A program made the translations under genes and the position numbers. Shown here one piece after another: positions 54,552-63,090 of a stretch of 64,000 nucleotides of DNA (position 1 is the stretch's first letter; each line of letters starts with the position of its first letter). The notes beneath the pieces were generated by a model, which saw only the letters and a list, made by a program, of their open reading frames with translations, was not told the origin of the DNA and did not search any database. The DNA comes from Desulfuribacillus stibiiarsenatis. Lineage in GTDB: Bacteria > Bacillota > Bacilli > Desulfuribacillales > Desulfuribacillaceae. The DNA lies in assembly GCF_001742305.1 (NCBI RefSeq), contig NZ_MJAT01000033.1:1-64000 (forward strand), in the 5' to 3' direction.

Positions 54552-54983
54552 AGGCATATATAGACTATACATGTTTTGCTTTTCTATCGCAATACTTTTC
54601 GTGAAAATAGTTGCAAAATAGTACTAAAGAAGACGACTCTGAATTCTATCGAATTCAGGTCGTCTTCCATGTGATTCGTCCGCAGGCGTATAACCTTTTT
54701 GTACTTTTATGCTGTGAAACTTTTAAGAAAACTGAGAGTTGATGGATTTCCATTTCCCACCTCTTTTCTTACCAATGATATCTATCACATTAGTCTAACA
54801 CCATCAAATATTATCCTTATCTAGCATGATACAACCTATTATAATATAACGTATCACACCTAGCGTATAAAGAACGCTTATGTCGTTATAAGGATATATT
54901 ATATAAGCTGTTAGAAATACGCAAGGGCATCTTCCTTAATTTGCTATTTTGTTTTGTCTATAGAAACATCTAGGAATCCATGT
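54552..54983. other. Gene-free gap with one strong palindrome
   Basis: No credible ORF was found in this stretch. A hairpin at 54629-54667 (GAAGACGAC with GTCGTCTTC, inner GAATTC pair) is the only strong structure; its T-runs are short, so it may be a weak terminator for an unknown transcript. A GCGT/ACGC mini-hairpin lies near 54858-54872. The rest looks like AT-rich spacer. Confidence 0.5.
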
Positions 54984-55706
54984 CTAAATACGCTTTCTTT
55001 GGCTTGCCAAAATAACTAACAACAAGTAAGTGACGTGTAACCCACCAGAGAGAATAAGCGTCACACTATCAAAGCGATGCAACAATCTAGGAATCCAATA
55101 GAACGGAGTTAGTGTCGCTACAGTATGTAGCCATGGAATCGGAAAAAGATCCGCCAAAGCTAGCACTGTAAAAATACTCATGCCCTTCGCATAGGTAAGT
55201 CCTTGCACTTTATTAGACGCTAATCGATACAGCGCCAACGCTACTAGTATCCCTTCCACCCCTATCAATAGACTGATATAAACTAGTAAAGTGAACGGGA
55301 TTTCATAAATCACCAAAATATAATACGCAATGATAGAATAGCCAAATCCCCCTCCTAAGGGAATAGATAACCTGTTTGCAAGATATCCTGAATAAGAGAC
55401 AGGTGTAATTGCAACGAGTTCATGAATTCTAGCATCTCGCTCATCGATTAACATAAACCCTGACACTGTTCCTAATAACGTTGCTACCATGACCATAATA
55501 AGAGCTAAAACATATCCATAATATTCTTGAAACATAATTCCTGTTGCATCATAGAGAAATTCCATCCCATACATCTGAAATATTTGAAATATGCCAATCA
55601 TTATGAATGGTAGTATTAAGAACATCATAAGCACTGGCTCTCGTATTACCATTTTTATATCATATTGAACATTCGAGTAACTCCTCATCCCCATCACCAT
55701 CCTCAT
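54984..55706 (-). CDS. ABC-2 type permease, second subunit
   Basis: Membrane protein of about 240 residues with six helices. Of several in-frame Met codons I choose 55706, seven bases after AGGAG, which removes the odd overlap with the preceding gene. LIDERDARIHELVAITPVSYSGYLANR resembles the ABC-2 coupling region. It partners the permease at 55717-56400 and the ATPase upstream. Confidence 0.8.
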   Translation of the reverse strand: MRMVMGMRSYSNVQYDIKMVIREPVLMMFLILPFIMIGIFQIFQMYGMEFLYDATGIMFQEYYGYVLALIMVMVATLLGTVSGFMLIDERDARIHELVAITPVSYSGYLANRLSIPLGGGFGYSIIAYYILVIYEIPFTLLVYISLLIGVEGILVALALYRLASNKVQGLTYAKGMSIFTVLALADLFPIPWLHTVATLTPFYWIPRLLHRFDSVTLILSGGLHVTYLLLVILASQRKRI

Positions 55707-55716
55707 ACCTATACTC

Positions 55717-56400
55717 CTAACGAATCCTTTGTTCGAAATCTTTCTCAAGATACCAAAGGAACATCCCATTAATACTAAATAGAAATATGCTATAGAACGC
55801 TAGCGAAGAACTACTAATTCCATGGAATGCCCCATAAACAAGCTTTAGCCCTGTTACACTCGGTATGATGTTAAGAATCCATACCCTAGGGAAAATAAAC
55901 ATCAATATGCATGGCACGATAAGAACGAGTATATACGGGACGACCTTTAAGAAGTAATGATTGATAGATTGACTTTCCACAGCAAGCATGAAACCAAATA
56001 AGGTGAAGAAAATAGACGTTAGCCCGATTCCAAGAGCTAGGACAAACCAATTAAATTTCACAGGACTAGTCAAAAATGCAATAGCAAAGCCAGCAACCTC
56101 CGCCAAAAAAGTGAGCGATATAACCTTAGCCAGTAAATACTCTCTAGCACGTAGTGGGGTAACAGATATATACTGCAATACTCCTTGCAATTTTTCTAGC
56201 ATTACAATCCCTCCGACAAAAAAGAAACCTATCATCGAAGGATCACTGTAAACGACTAGCGGCACAACAAACCGTGCCACTTCTGTAGGAAGTTGGCTGA
56301 TGATTAGAATATATAACAATGTTATAAACACATATACATAATAAAAGCCCTGTCGCCATTGGAAAACTACATCTGCCAATATTGCGTTCCATACTCTCAT
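55717..56400 (-). CDS. ABC-2 type permease, first subunit
   Basis: Membrane protein of 227 residues with six helices, containing EKLQGVLQYISVTPLRAREYLLAK, the intracellular coupling region of ABC-2 permeases. Its start overlaps the ATPase stop by four bases (ATGA), so the genes are coupled. The substrate is unknown. Confidence 0.85.
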   Translation of the reverse strand: MRVWNAILADVVFQWRQGFYYVYVFITLLYILIISQLPTEVARFVVPLVVYSDPSMIGFFFVGGIVMLEKLQGVLQYISVTPLRAREYLLAKVISLTFLAEVAGFAIAFLTSPVKFNWFVLALGIGLTSIFFTLFGFMLAVESQSINHYFLKVVPYILVLIVPCILMFIFPRVWILNIIPSVTGLKLVYGAFHGISSSSLAFYSIFLFSINGMFLWYLEKDFEQRIR

Positions 56401-57257
56401 GTCAGCTCCCTCCCAGTAAGCTTAATAAATATATCTTCCAAGGTAGCTTCTTGACTATGGATGGTCTTAATCTCTTTCGTCTTCAATAGTTGAAATAATT
56501 CCTCGTTGTTCTTGATACTATGCATAGGAAACTCTACAACCTTTTCCTTCATGCCCTCATAATACTCAATTTTCACCCTACGCATCCCATGGTGAACTTT
56601 TAATTCCTTAGGACTATCGATAGCAACAATTTGCCCTTCAACAATAAACGCAACTCGATCACATAACTGTTCTGCCACATTCATGTTATGAGTCGTAAGG
56701 AACACCGTTTTCCCTTGCTCCTTCAATTCCTTAATCATATCCTTTACAATTTTCGCATTGACTGGATCAAGTCCAGATGTAGGCTCATCAAAAAAGAATA
56801 AACTTGGATTATGCAGTAAAGATCGGATAAAGTTAAGACGCATCTTCATTCCCTTAGAAAATCCTTCGACCTTTTGATTACGAGCATCAGATAACCCAAC
56901 TCTCGTGAGCAGCGCATCAATATCGCTTTCCTTTGGTTTTTTCTGATAATACGAACCTATAAGCTGTAAATTTTCAAAGGCAGTGAGCTTTAAATATAGA
57001 TTCGGAAAATCAAAAGCCACCCCAATCTCTTCGAAGAAATCCTTACCCCATTCTCTTCTTTCCTTTCCCATGATTGATACGCTGCCTTCGTAACCCTTTA
57101 ATAATCCAATCAAAATGCGTTGCGTTGTGGTCTTCCCGGCACCACTTGGTCCTAAAAATCCGAGAATCTCACCTTTTTCAATCGAAAAACTAATTTGATC
57201 GATGACCCGCTGATGTGTCTTTTCATAACTATATCTTAGATTTGTTACTTGAATCAT
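56397..57257 (-). CDS. ABC exporter ATP-binding subunit
   Basis: ATPase of about 286 residues starting at 57257 after GAGGAGG. Walker A GPSGAGKTT near 38, signature FSKGMKMRLNF near 130, Walker B FFFDEPTSGLDP. The C-terminal domain is typical of antibiotic or lantibiotic exporters. It follows the TetR gene across a 178-base spacer that carries the decamer repeat, so TetR and repeat length may both affect expression. Confidence 0.9.
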   Translation of the reverse strand: MIQVTNLRYSYEKTHQRVIDQISFSIEKGEILGFLGPSGAGKTTTQRILIGLLKGYEGSVSIMGKERREWGKDFFEEIGVAFDFPNLYLKLTAFENLQLIGSYYQKKPKESDIDALLTRVGLSDARNQKVEGFSKGMKMRLNFIRSLLHNPSLFFFDEPTSGLDPVNAKIVKDMIKELKEQGKTVFLTTHNMNVAEQLCDRVAFIVEGQIVAIDSPKELKVHHGMRRVKIEYYEGMKEKVVEFPMHSIKNNEELFQLLKTKEIKTIHSQEATLEDIFIKLTGRELT

Positions 57258-57370
57258 AAGCACCCTCCTCAAAAACGTTCACACGTTCTTTATTTGTGCA
57301 AAAAAATACACCACGATTTCTCATACCACTTTTACCATTTATCTTATATCTATTACTTTATCTATTATTA

Positions 57371-57440
57371 TTTGTCTCTGTTTATCTCTGTTTATCTATC
57401 TTTATCTATCTTTATCTATCTTTATCTATCTTTATCTATC
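57371..57440 (-). repeat. Decamer tandem repeat between TetR gene and ABC operon
   Basis: Five perfect copies of tttatctatc (57391-57440) are preceded by two variants (tttatctctg at 57381 and tttgtctctg at 57371). The array begins inside the last codons of the TetR gene (its stop is CTA at 57436-57438 on this strand) and ends about 115 bases before the ATPase start. The unit is one DNA turn, so copy-number change would shift promoter or operator spacing without rotating it. Confidence 0.85.
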
Positions 57441-58095
57441 TTTTATTAGCAGCATTATGGAATAGTCCCCATACCCCCATAATATAGAAAAGCATATAAT
57501 CTACAATTAACTTCTTCTTCGTTTCGTAGTCTTCATTTTTTCGAATGACTAAGACAATTCCTGTGAGAAATTGCTCTGCCAAAATCTCTGCAAACTGCTC
57601 TTTCGTTCCTTGGTGTATGAGGGACTGTTCAGGGAGTTTTTCAGGGTAATGCTCGTGAGTATTTCCTGAAAAATGCTCGCAAAAGTGCTCCTTCAAAAGC
57701 TCTAGTAGGTCTACCTTCGCCTTTTCAAATCGGGTACCCTTACTACTTTCTAATAACAATACCAAACGATTCGAGAATAACACCTCAACTCCATTAAGCA
57801 TTTCCATCAATAACGGTCGAAGTTCAAGCGGATTAGCGAAATTCTCCATTGATTGGTTGAAATGATGCATTTGATCGTGATGCTGAAGGAAATATACAAA
57901 TTGTTGATACTCTTCCGCTACTAATGCTTCAAATAGCTTTTCTTTGTTCTCAAAATAATTGTAAAAGTTGCCTAACGTAGTCCCCGCCATTTTTACAATT
58001 TTTCGTAACGATGCATTTTGATAACCATGTACAAAAAACTCTTGTTCCGCTGCATTCATGATAGCGGCCTTTACTTCGTCTTTTTTTACTTGCAA
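57436..58095 (-). CDS. TetR-family transcriptional regulator
   Basis: Regulator of 219 residues with a TTG start after AGGTGA. The N-terminal HTH reads VKAAIMNAAEQEFFVHGYQNASLRKIVKMAGTTLGNFYNYFENKEKLFEALV, followed by a variable ligand domain with one possible membrane-facing helix at the end. It is upstream of, and on the same strand as, the ABC exporter, its presumed target. The 3' end is made by the decamer repeat, so the last residues may vary between strains. Confidence 0.9.
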   Translation of the reverse strand: MQVKKDEVKAAIMNAAEQEFFVHGYQNASLRKIVKMAGTTLGNFYNYFENKEKLFEALVAEEYQQFVYFLQHHDQMHHFNQSMENFANPLELRPLLMEMLNGVEVLFSNRLVLLLESSKGTRFEKAKVDLLELLKEHFCEHFSGNTHEHYPEKLPEQSLIHQGTKEQFAEILAEQFLTGIVLVIRKNEDYETKKKLIVDYMLFYIMGVWGLFHNAANKR

Positions 58096-58138
58096 TTAAA
58101 ATCACCTGCTTTTTTTAGTTCAACTATAGAGTAAATTA

Positions 58139-58175
58139 AATACCTATCAAAGTCAATACGACTTTGATAGGTATT
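58139..58175 (-). promoter_or_regulatory. Perfect 16-bp inverted repeat ahead of the TetR gene
   Basis: AATACCTATCAAAGTC and its exact reverse complement flank AATAC. It lies 44 bases before the TetR start and 17 bases after the stop of the MerR-type gene. It can serve as TetR operator, as terminator of the MerR gene (weak T content after it), or both. Confidence 0.6.
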
Positions 58176-58191
58176 ATGGTTACTATTATAA

Positions 58192-58950
58192 CTAACTGAT
58201 TAAGATATGAACTGCATCTCGCAGAAACGCTGCACACCCGGACTGTTTTTCATCATAGTATGCTGTGAACCGCTCGTCATCTACATACATTTGGGCAACG
58301 CCAGCGTGGGCTTCCTTACTGTACTGCCCCCAGGCTAGTGATATCCATCGTTTATGCATCTCTGCAATCTCTTGCCCTTTTTCACTTCCTGGCTCAATCC
58401 CTGATTGTACCGCTTCAACAAGTTGTTCGTTAATCTGTGTTCCTAGGGAGGACATTTCATCATACTGTTCTTTACTCAAATTCTTAAAATGTTGATTCGA
58501 CTGATTTACACGATCCTCTCCATATTTTTCTCTAATTTCCTTCCCATATTTTTGCTCATTATCATCTATCAGCTTTTGCTTAAAGCCTTCAAACTTCTCT
58601 TGATCTGACATTTCAGTTCCGCCTTTCTTTGCTTGAATCGTTTTTGATACATTTTCAATTAACGTATCTAATTGTTTTCTTTTCTCTAGGAGTTTCTGAT
58701 GGTGTTCTAGCAGTGCACTCATCTCATCAAAGGAATCAGCTGTGATAATCGCTTTTATATCTTCTAAACCGATACCCATTTCGCGGTAAAAGAGGATTTG
58801 TTGTAATCGATTAATTTCACTATGACCGTATATGCGGTAGCCAGATGAATTGATTCTTGCCGGCTTAAGAATTTCAATTTCATCATAATACCTAAGGGTT
58901 CTGCTACTAATCCCTGCTAATTGAGCTAACCTCTGCACTGTATATTCCAT
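58192..58950 (-). CDS. MerR-family regulator with TipAS domain
   Basis: Regulator of about 252 residues; start at 58950, eight bases after AGGAGG. The MerR HTH reads YTVQRLAQLAGISSRTLRYYDEIEILKP, followed by a dimer coiled coil (about 75-115) and a C-terminal TipAS domain (about 135-252) with HKRWISLAWG and QMYVDDERFTAYYD. TipAS members (TipA, Mta, SkgA) bind hydrophobic drugs or thiopeptides and activate efflux genes. It probably activates its own promoter (58973-59003), which has the unusual 19-base spacer. Confidence 0.93.
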   Translation of the reverse strand: MEYTVQRLAQLAGISSRTLRYYDEIEILKPARINSSGYRIYGHSEINRLQQILFYREMGIGLEDIKAIITADSFDEMSALLEHHQKLLEKRKQLDTLIENVSKTIQAKKGGTEMSDQEKFEGFKQKLIDDNEQKYGKEIREKYGEDRVNQSNQHFKNLSKEQYDEMSSLGTQINEQLVEAVQSGIEPGSEKGQEIAEMHKRWISLAWGQYSKEAHAGVAQMYVDDERFTAYYDEKQSGCAAFLRDAVHILIS

Positions 58951-58972
58951 TTCCATCACCTCCTTATTTCCA

Positions 58973-59003
58973 AGAATACACCTTTACGCAACGTCAATGT
59001 CAA
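58973..59003 (-). promoter_or_regulatory. MerR-type promoter with 19-base spacer
   Basis: On the minus strand: TTGACA (58998-59003), 19 bases, TATTCT (58973-58978). The spacer carries an imperfect dyad around GACGTTGCGT. The overlong spacer with a dyad is the hallmark of promoters that MerR proteins activate by untwisting. The gene starts 23 bases on. Confidence 0.7.
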
Positions 59004-59026
59004 TACCTTTTCAGAAAAGAAAAAAA

Positions 59027-59040
59027 CATCTCAAAAGATG
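59027..59040 (-). terminator. Terminator of the alcohol dehydrogenase gene
   Basis: CATCT and AGATG form a short stem with a 4-base loop, followed on the minus strand by TTTTTTTC. It is 120 bases past the dehydrogenase stop. Nothing else is seen in 58951-59160 apart from the MerR promoter. Confidence 0.5.
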
Positions 59041-59160
59041 CACATTCGTTCCATCACCTGAAATGTTCTATTGGTTTTAAAGGAATCTTCTTTTATTCAA
59101 CGAAACTTCGTTTGTTTTAATGAAACTTCATTTCTTTTCTTATGAATAATGTTTTCCTTC

Positions 59161-60360
59161 CTAATGAACCTTTGTTTGATGCGGTTTCAGGATTACCTTC
59201 ACACAATCATCTTCTCTTCTACCGAAAATCCGATACCCATCCATAGCATCATCCAACGTCATAACATGAGTAATTATGTCGTCTGCACGCAATTTACCCT
59301 CAATCACATATTGCATGAGTTCATCTAAGTAGCTTTGCACGAGTGCTTGTCCTCCCTTAATTGTAATTCCTTTGGCAAAGATATCTCCGATTGGAAAGCT
59401 ATTCATTTTTGCCCCATACACACCAGCTAAACCCAACGTTCCTCCATGTCGAATCGCTTCTACTTCCCAATTGATGGCAGATACAGATGCAACAGCAGGT
59501 TGGTCCTCTGGACGCAAGCCTGGCAATGGAGGGACACCCATGCGCTTCATTAAAATTGTTGCAGAGATTAAAGGATTTGTCGGCTCAGCTTCAAGACCTA
59601 CTGCATCAATCACAACATCCGCCCCACGGCCCTTTGTCATTTCTTGAATCATTTCTCCTGGGTCGTTCTCCAGGAAATTAATCCCTTCTACCCCAGGGTT
59701 TATTTTCTTCGCATATTCTAATCGATACGGCAATTGATCGACTGCGATTACACGCTTAGCCCCTTTGAAAATTGCACAACGTTGTACCATTAACCCCACT
59801 GGTCCGCATCCAAACACTGCTACCGTATCACCCGGCTTCACACCACAAACATCAACAATCCAGTATGCTGTTGGCACCACGTCTGTCAATAATATTGCCT
59901 GTTCGTCTGTCAATTCATCAGGTACTCGAATCGGGCTCACATCTGCATAAGGTACCCTTACATACTCTGCTTGACCACCAGCAAATCCCCCATAGCTTTC
60001 TCCGTGGCCATAAGCAGCACCCATTTCTCCCTTATCGTTCGATCGAATACAGTGTGGCCATAAGCCTGCCTTACACATGTCACATTCACCACAGGAAATT
60101 GGAAATGGGACAAGTACCCTATCTCCTCTTTTCCACTTCTTCACGTCTTTTCCGACTTCTTCTACGATTCCCATAAACTCATGTCCAATGATTGTACCTT
60201 TTGGAACATGCGCAGTTAGACCATGGACAATATGTAAATCAGACCCACAGATACAAGTAGAGGTTACCTTCACTATTATTTCCCTCGGGTCCGTTAACTC
60301 TGGATCAGGTACTTCTGCTAACGTAATTTCATACGGTTTTTCATAAACGACAGCTTTCAT
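59161..60360 (-). CDS. Zinc-dependent alcohol/aldehyde dehydrogenase, long type
   Basis: Medium-chain dehydrogenase of 399 residues, start at 60360 after GAGGGGG. Catalytic zinc ligands are Cys in CICGSDLHIVHG (about 38), His and Glu in GTIIGHEFMGIVEEVG; the structural zinc loop is CGECDMCKAGLWPHC. The NAD motif is VAVFGCGPVGLMVQR. The 50-residue insert before the last third is typical of glutathione-independent formaldehyde dehydrogenase-like enzymes. The substrate cannot be fixed from sequence. Confidence 0.9.
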   Translation of the reverse strand: MKAVVYEKPYEITLAEVPDPELTDPREIIVKVTSTCICGSDLHIVHGLTAHVPKGTIIGHEFMGIVEEVGKDVKKWKRGDRVLVPFPISCGECDMCKAGLWPHCIRSNDKGEMGAAYGHGESYGGFAGGQAEYVRVPYADVSPIRVPDELTDEQAILLTDVVPTAYWIVDVCGVKPGDTVAVFGCGPVGLMVQRCAIFKGAKRVIAVDQLPYRLEYAKKINPGVEGINFLENDPGEMIQEMTKGRGADVVIDAVGLEAEPTNPLISATILMKRMGVPPLPGLRPEDQPAVASVSAINWEVEAIRHGGTLGLAGVYGAKMNSFPIGDIFAKGITIKGGQALVQSYLDELMQYVIEGKLRADDIITHVMTLDDAMDGYRIFGRREDDCVKVILKPHQTKVH

Positions 60361-60604
60361 CACAATCCCCCTCAATAGTAGATTATTCTAACATCTAAAC
60401 ACAAGTTTTCTTTATATCAACGGCGTGCATAACCGTCTGAATACAAGTCTTTCTTAGTATCTAGCTTTAGAGGATTGTTATTTATGTTTAGTCACAAAAA
60501 TAAACAGTAAATTATTGGCAATTTGAGATTATAAAAAAACTTATTTTCAGATTGTACTAGAAAAAATTACAATTCCTAATTTTGCGCTTAAATTTAATGC
60601 TTGT

Positions 60605-61573
60605 TTATGGGTTCACAACATTAACTGGGTTGCCTTTTATGAAAGCATCTACGTTAGCTACCGCAATATCCATTAATCGGCTTCGAGCCTCGATTGGCGC
60701 CCATGCAATATGAGGTGTGATGATGCAATTTTTCGCTGTCAATAATGGATTGTCTGTTTGAATTGGTTCGACAGAAACAACATCAACGGCAGCCGCTCCC
60801 ACCTTGCCAGAATTCAAAGCATCTGCTAAATCTTGTTCTTCGACAAGTGGGCCACGGGCAGTGTTAATAATCATGACACGATCTTTCATCTTAGCTATCG
60901 ACTCTTTGTTAATCATGCCTTGATTTTGTTCTGTAAGAGGGCAATGCAAGCTTATTACGTCTGATTTCGCATAGAGCTCGTCTAAATCAACAAAGCGCAA
61001 GTTGTCACTCTCTAGTTCTTTCTTAGGCGTTCGATTATACGCAAGGATATTCATGCCAAACGCTTGAGCCATTTTCGCAGTTGTTTGCCCTATTCTACCG
61101 AAACCAACAATCCCTAATGTCTTCCCCTCAAGCTCAATTAATGGATAATCCCAAAAGCAAAAATCCTTACTATTCGCCCACCTGCCTGCTTTTACGGCAT
61201 CACTATGATGTCCGACATGATGGCACATCTCTAGTAACAGCGCGATTGTCATCTGGGCGACAGACGCGTTGCCATAGCTTGGCACATTTGCGACAACAAT
61301 GCCTAAGTCCTTGGCAGCTTGTATGTTCACCACATTATAGCCAGTGGCAAGTACTCCTATGTATTTTACTTTTGGCAGCATTTCTAATGTTTCTTTTGTT
61401 AAAGGAGTTTTATTCGTAAAAATAATCTCTGCATCCGCTGCCCTTTCGACAATTTCCTCTTGCGAATTGACGGGCGTGCGGTCATAAACCGTTAAATCCC
61501 CAAAGTTCTGAAGTCCATCCCAAGACAAATCACCTGGATTTAATGTATACCCATCTAAAACAACTAACTTCAT
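60605..61573 (-). CDS. D-2-hydroxyacid dehydrogenase
   Basis: NAD(P)-dependent enzyme of 322 residues. Start at 61573 after GGGGGTTGAG, giving MKLVVLDGYTLNPGDLSW, typical of hydroxypyruvate/glycerate dehydrogenase-like members. Motifs: GKTLGIVGFGRIGQTTAKMA (Rossmann), NTARGPLVEEQDL (Arg), and VSVEPIQTDNPLL (Glu) with TPHIAWAP (His). Probable substrate glyoxylate or hydroxypyruvate; inferred. Confidence 0.92.
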   Translation of the reverse strand: MKLVVLDGYTLNPGDLSWDGLQNFGDLTVYDRTPVNSQEEIVERAADAEIIFTNKTPLTKETLEMLPKVKYIGVLATGYNVVNIQAAKDLGIVVANVPSYGNASVAQMTIALLLEMCHHVGHHSDAVKAGRWANSKDFCFWDYPLIELEGKTLGIVGFGRIGQTTAKMAQAFGMNILAYNRTPKKELESDNLRFVDLDELYAKSDVISLHCPLTEQNQGMINKESIAKMKDRVMIINTARGPLVEEQDLADALNSGKVGAAAVDVVSVEPIQTDNPLLTAKNCIITPHIAWAPIEARSRLMDIAVANVDAFIKGNPVNVVNP

Positions 61574-61790
61574 AATTCTCAACCCCCATATGTATTTCTT
61601 ACTTGTTCTTTGATTGTTTAATTGCTTTTTCATTCTTATTTCTTCTTTTTCCTTCTTAACCTGTTTATTGCTTTATTCATACTTTTATATTACTTGTTTT
61701 TACATACTTGTGTTTCTATCATTTCTTCTTATATAACTTCCATATCACTTATCGTTTTCCTTCAAATTACGTATTATTGTAATCGGTCGG

Positions 61791-61991
61791 TTACTTCTTT
61801 ATTACCAGACAATCTCCCGTTGGTAGATAAATAATATCAGCGAAGAAACCTCTTGAAATCGATAACGCAATATCCTTGAGTTCAGTTTCATCATTTGCTA
61901 GTAAGCAAAGTGGCGCTCCACTTAAATGACGGTTTTTATCTGTCGTGATATACGCGATAATACCTTTGATTTGCCCTGCATCACTTCCCAT
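61791..61991 (-). CDS. Capping complex subunit for YIEGIA
   Basis: Small protein of 66 residues (MGSDAGQIKGIIAYITTD...) starting inside the last codons of the YIEGIA gene (11-base overlap) after GGGGAGG. It matches the partner family that accompanies YIEGIA proteins. The function of the pair is unknown. Confidence 0.8.
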   Translation of the reverse strand: MGSDAGQIKGIIAYITTDKNRHLSGAPLCLLANDETELKDIALSISRGFFADIIYLPTGDCLVIKK

Positions 61992-62910
61992 AACGAACCT
62001 CCCCTGGTGTTTTTCCGAGTAATTCTGGGGTCTTTTTTACTGTTTCTAAGATTGGCGTCAATAGAATCGTTTCTTTGAATAGATTGAAATTCTGAATGAT
62101 TGGTATTAACGCTATGACCACTTTGCCTTCCCCTGGGTTTTGGAAGCTATATCTTCTTTGCCCTAATCTCCTTGTCGTTTCGAACAAGATTGCTTGACGT
62201 TGTCCAGGATTCTCTAACGGAATCCGAAAATGTTCCTTCTTGGGATGGATCACAGCAGCTACACCTTCCCCAGCCATCCATTGCTGTGCTTCCTCTTCCC
62301 CAAGTACATTGGTAATAAAAATATTATCTACATACATTTCCGAGCCTTTGATTTCAATTTTCCCTTCCGTAACTGTTGCAATATCTTGAATCTTTAAACG
62401 TTTCGTAAAATACTTAAGCAAAAAGTAGACAATCAATCCAATCATCGATCCTGCTATCACTTTTATTTGCGGTGTCACATCTGCATAGCTTTCAAGCATT
62501 TGAATCGTAAATGCTGTTGTAAAAGCTACCAATAAGGCAACATAATTCCGCGACTCAAAAATCTTCGCAATTCCATCAATGTACGCATCTCCACGTTTCG
62601 TATACTCATGCCCCTCCAAATCTAGCAAGCTTTTTCTTTCAATTTTTCGAACCTCGCGAAACTGTTGAATGGCAAGAGCCAAGAAGGTAACGGCTGTGAA
62701 GTTTTTAGTCATTAACGTTGGAATTATAAAAGCCCCAAGAGCAGCAGCAACAACACCTGTAACAACATGTATCAAATATCCGTTTGGATAATTCGGATAC
62801 TGACGATAGTCCATCTTAATCGATAAGACTCTAGCTAGTGTTCCGATTATGGTTGCGGTAACAATTAGTAGTAAGAATTCAGGTGATATGATATCTTTCC
62901 CGTTTTCCAT
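61981..62910 (-). CDS. YIEGIA-family membrane protein
   Basis: Protein of 309 residues with about five helices in the first 165 residues and a soluble C-terminal domain. The segment RGDAYIDGIAKIFESRNYVALLV contains the variant of the YIEGIA signature (Ile-Asp for Ile-Glu), preceded by REVRKIERKSLLDLEGHEY. The tail EEEAQQWMAGEGVAAVIHPKKEHFRIPLE is family-like. The family is found in spore-forming Bacillota as I recall; its role is unknown. It is co-transcribed with the small capping subunit. Confidence 0.82.
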   Translation of the reverse strand: MENGKDIISPEFLLLIVTATIIGTLARVLSIKMDYRQYPNYPNGYLIHVVTGVVAAALGAFIIPTLMTKNFTAVTFLALAIQQFREVRKIERKSLLDLEGHEYTKRGDAYIDGIAKIFESRNYVALLVAFTTAFTIQMLESYADVTPQIKVIAGSMIGLIVYFLLKYFTKRLKIQDIATVTEGKIEIKGSEMYVDNIFITNVLGEEEAQQWMAGEGVAAVIHPKKEHFRIPLENPGQRQAILFETTRRLGQRRYSFQNPGEGKVVIALIPIIQNFNLFKETILLTPILETVKKTPELLGKTPGEVRYGK

Positions 62911-63090
62911 GTCATTTCAACCCCCTTACAATTTTAAGAAACAGCACAAAATCTCAACCCGCCTTATTAGTTTCTAATAGATTTTGTTGTTTTGTATTTT
63001 GTTATACCAAGGAATCTCCGTAATATGGAATTTTTGCGGAATTGTTTGCCAATACTATAAGAATTAAAAGGAACAAATGAGGTGTTAACC

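Noticed and set aside
54700-54983. Possible small ORFs in the gap after the ABC permease
   Set aside because: None has a binding site or plausible composition; only weak hairpins remain.
57371-57440. Decamer array considered as CRISPR or replication iterons
   Set aside because: Repeats are contiguous with no spacers, and there is no replication initiator gene or AT-rich origin context nearby.
57436-57487. ORF on the plus strand reading through the decamer repeat (YLYLSLSIFIY-like protein)
   Set aside because: It is a product of the repeat read in frame, has no ribosome binding site and overlaps the TetR gene on the other strand.
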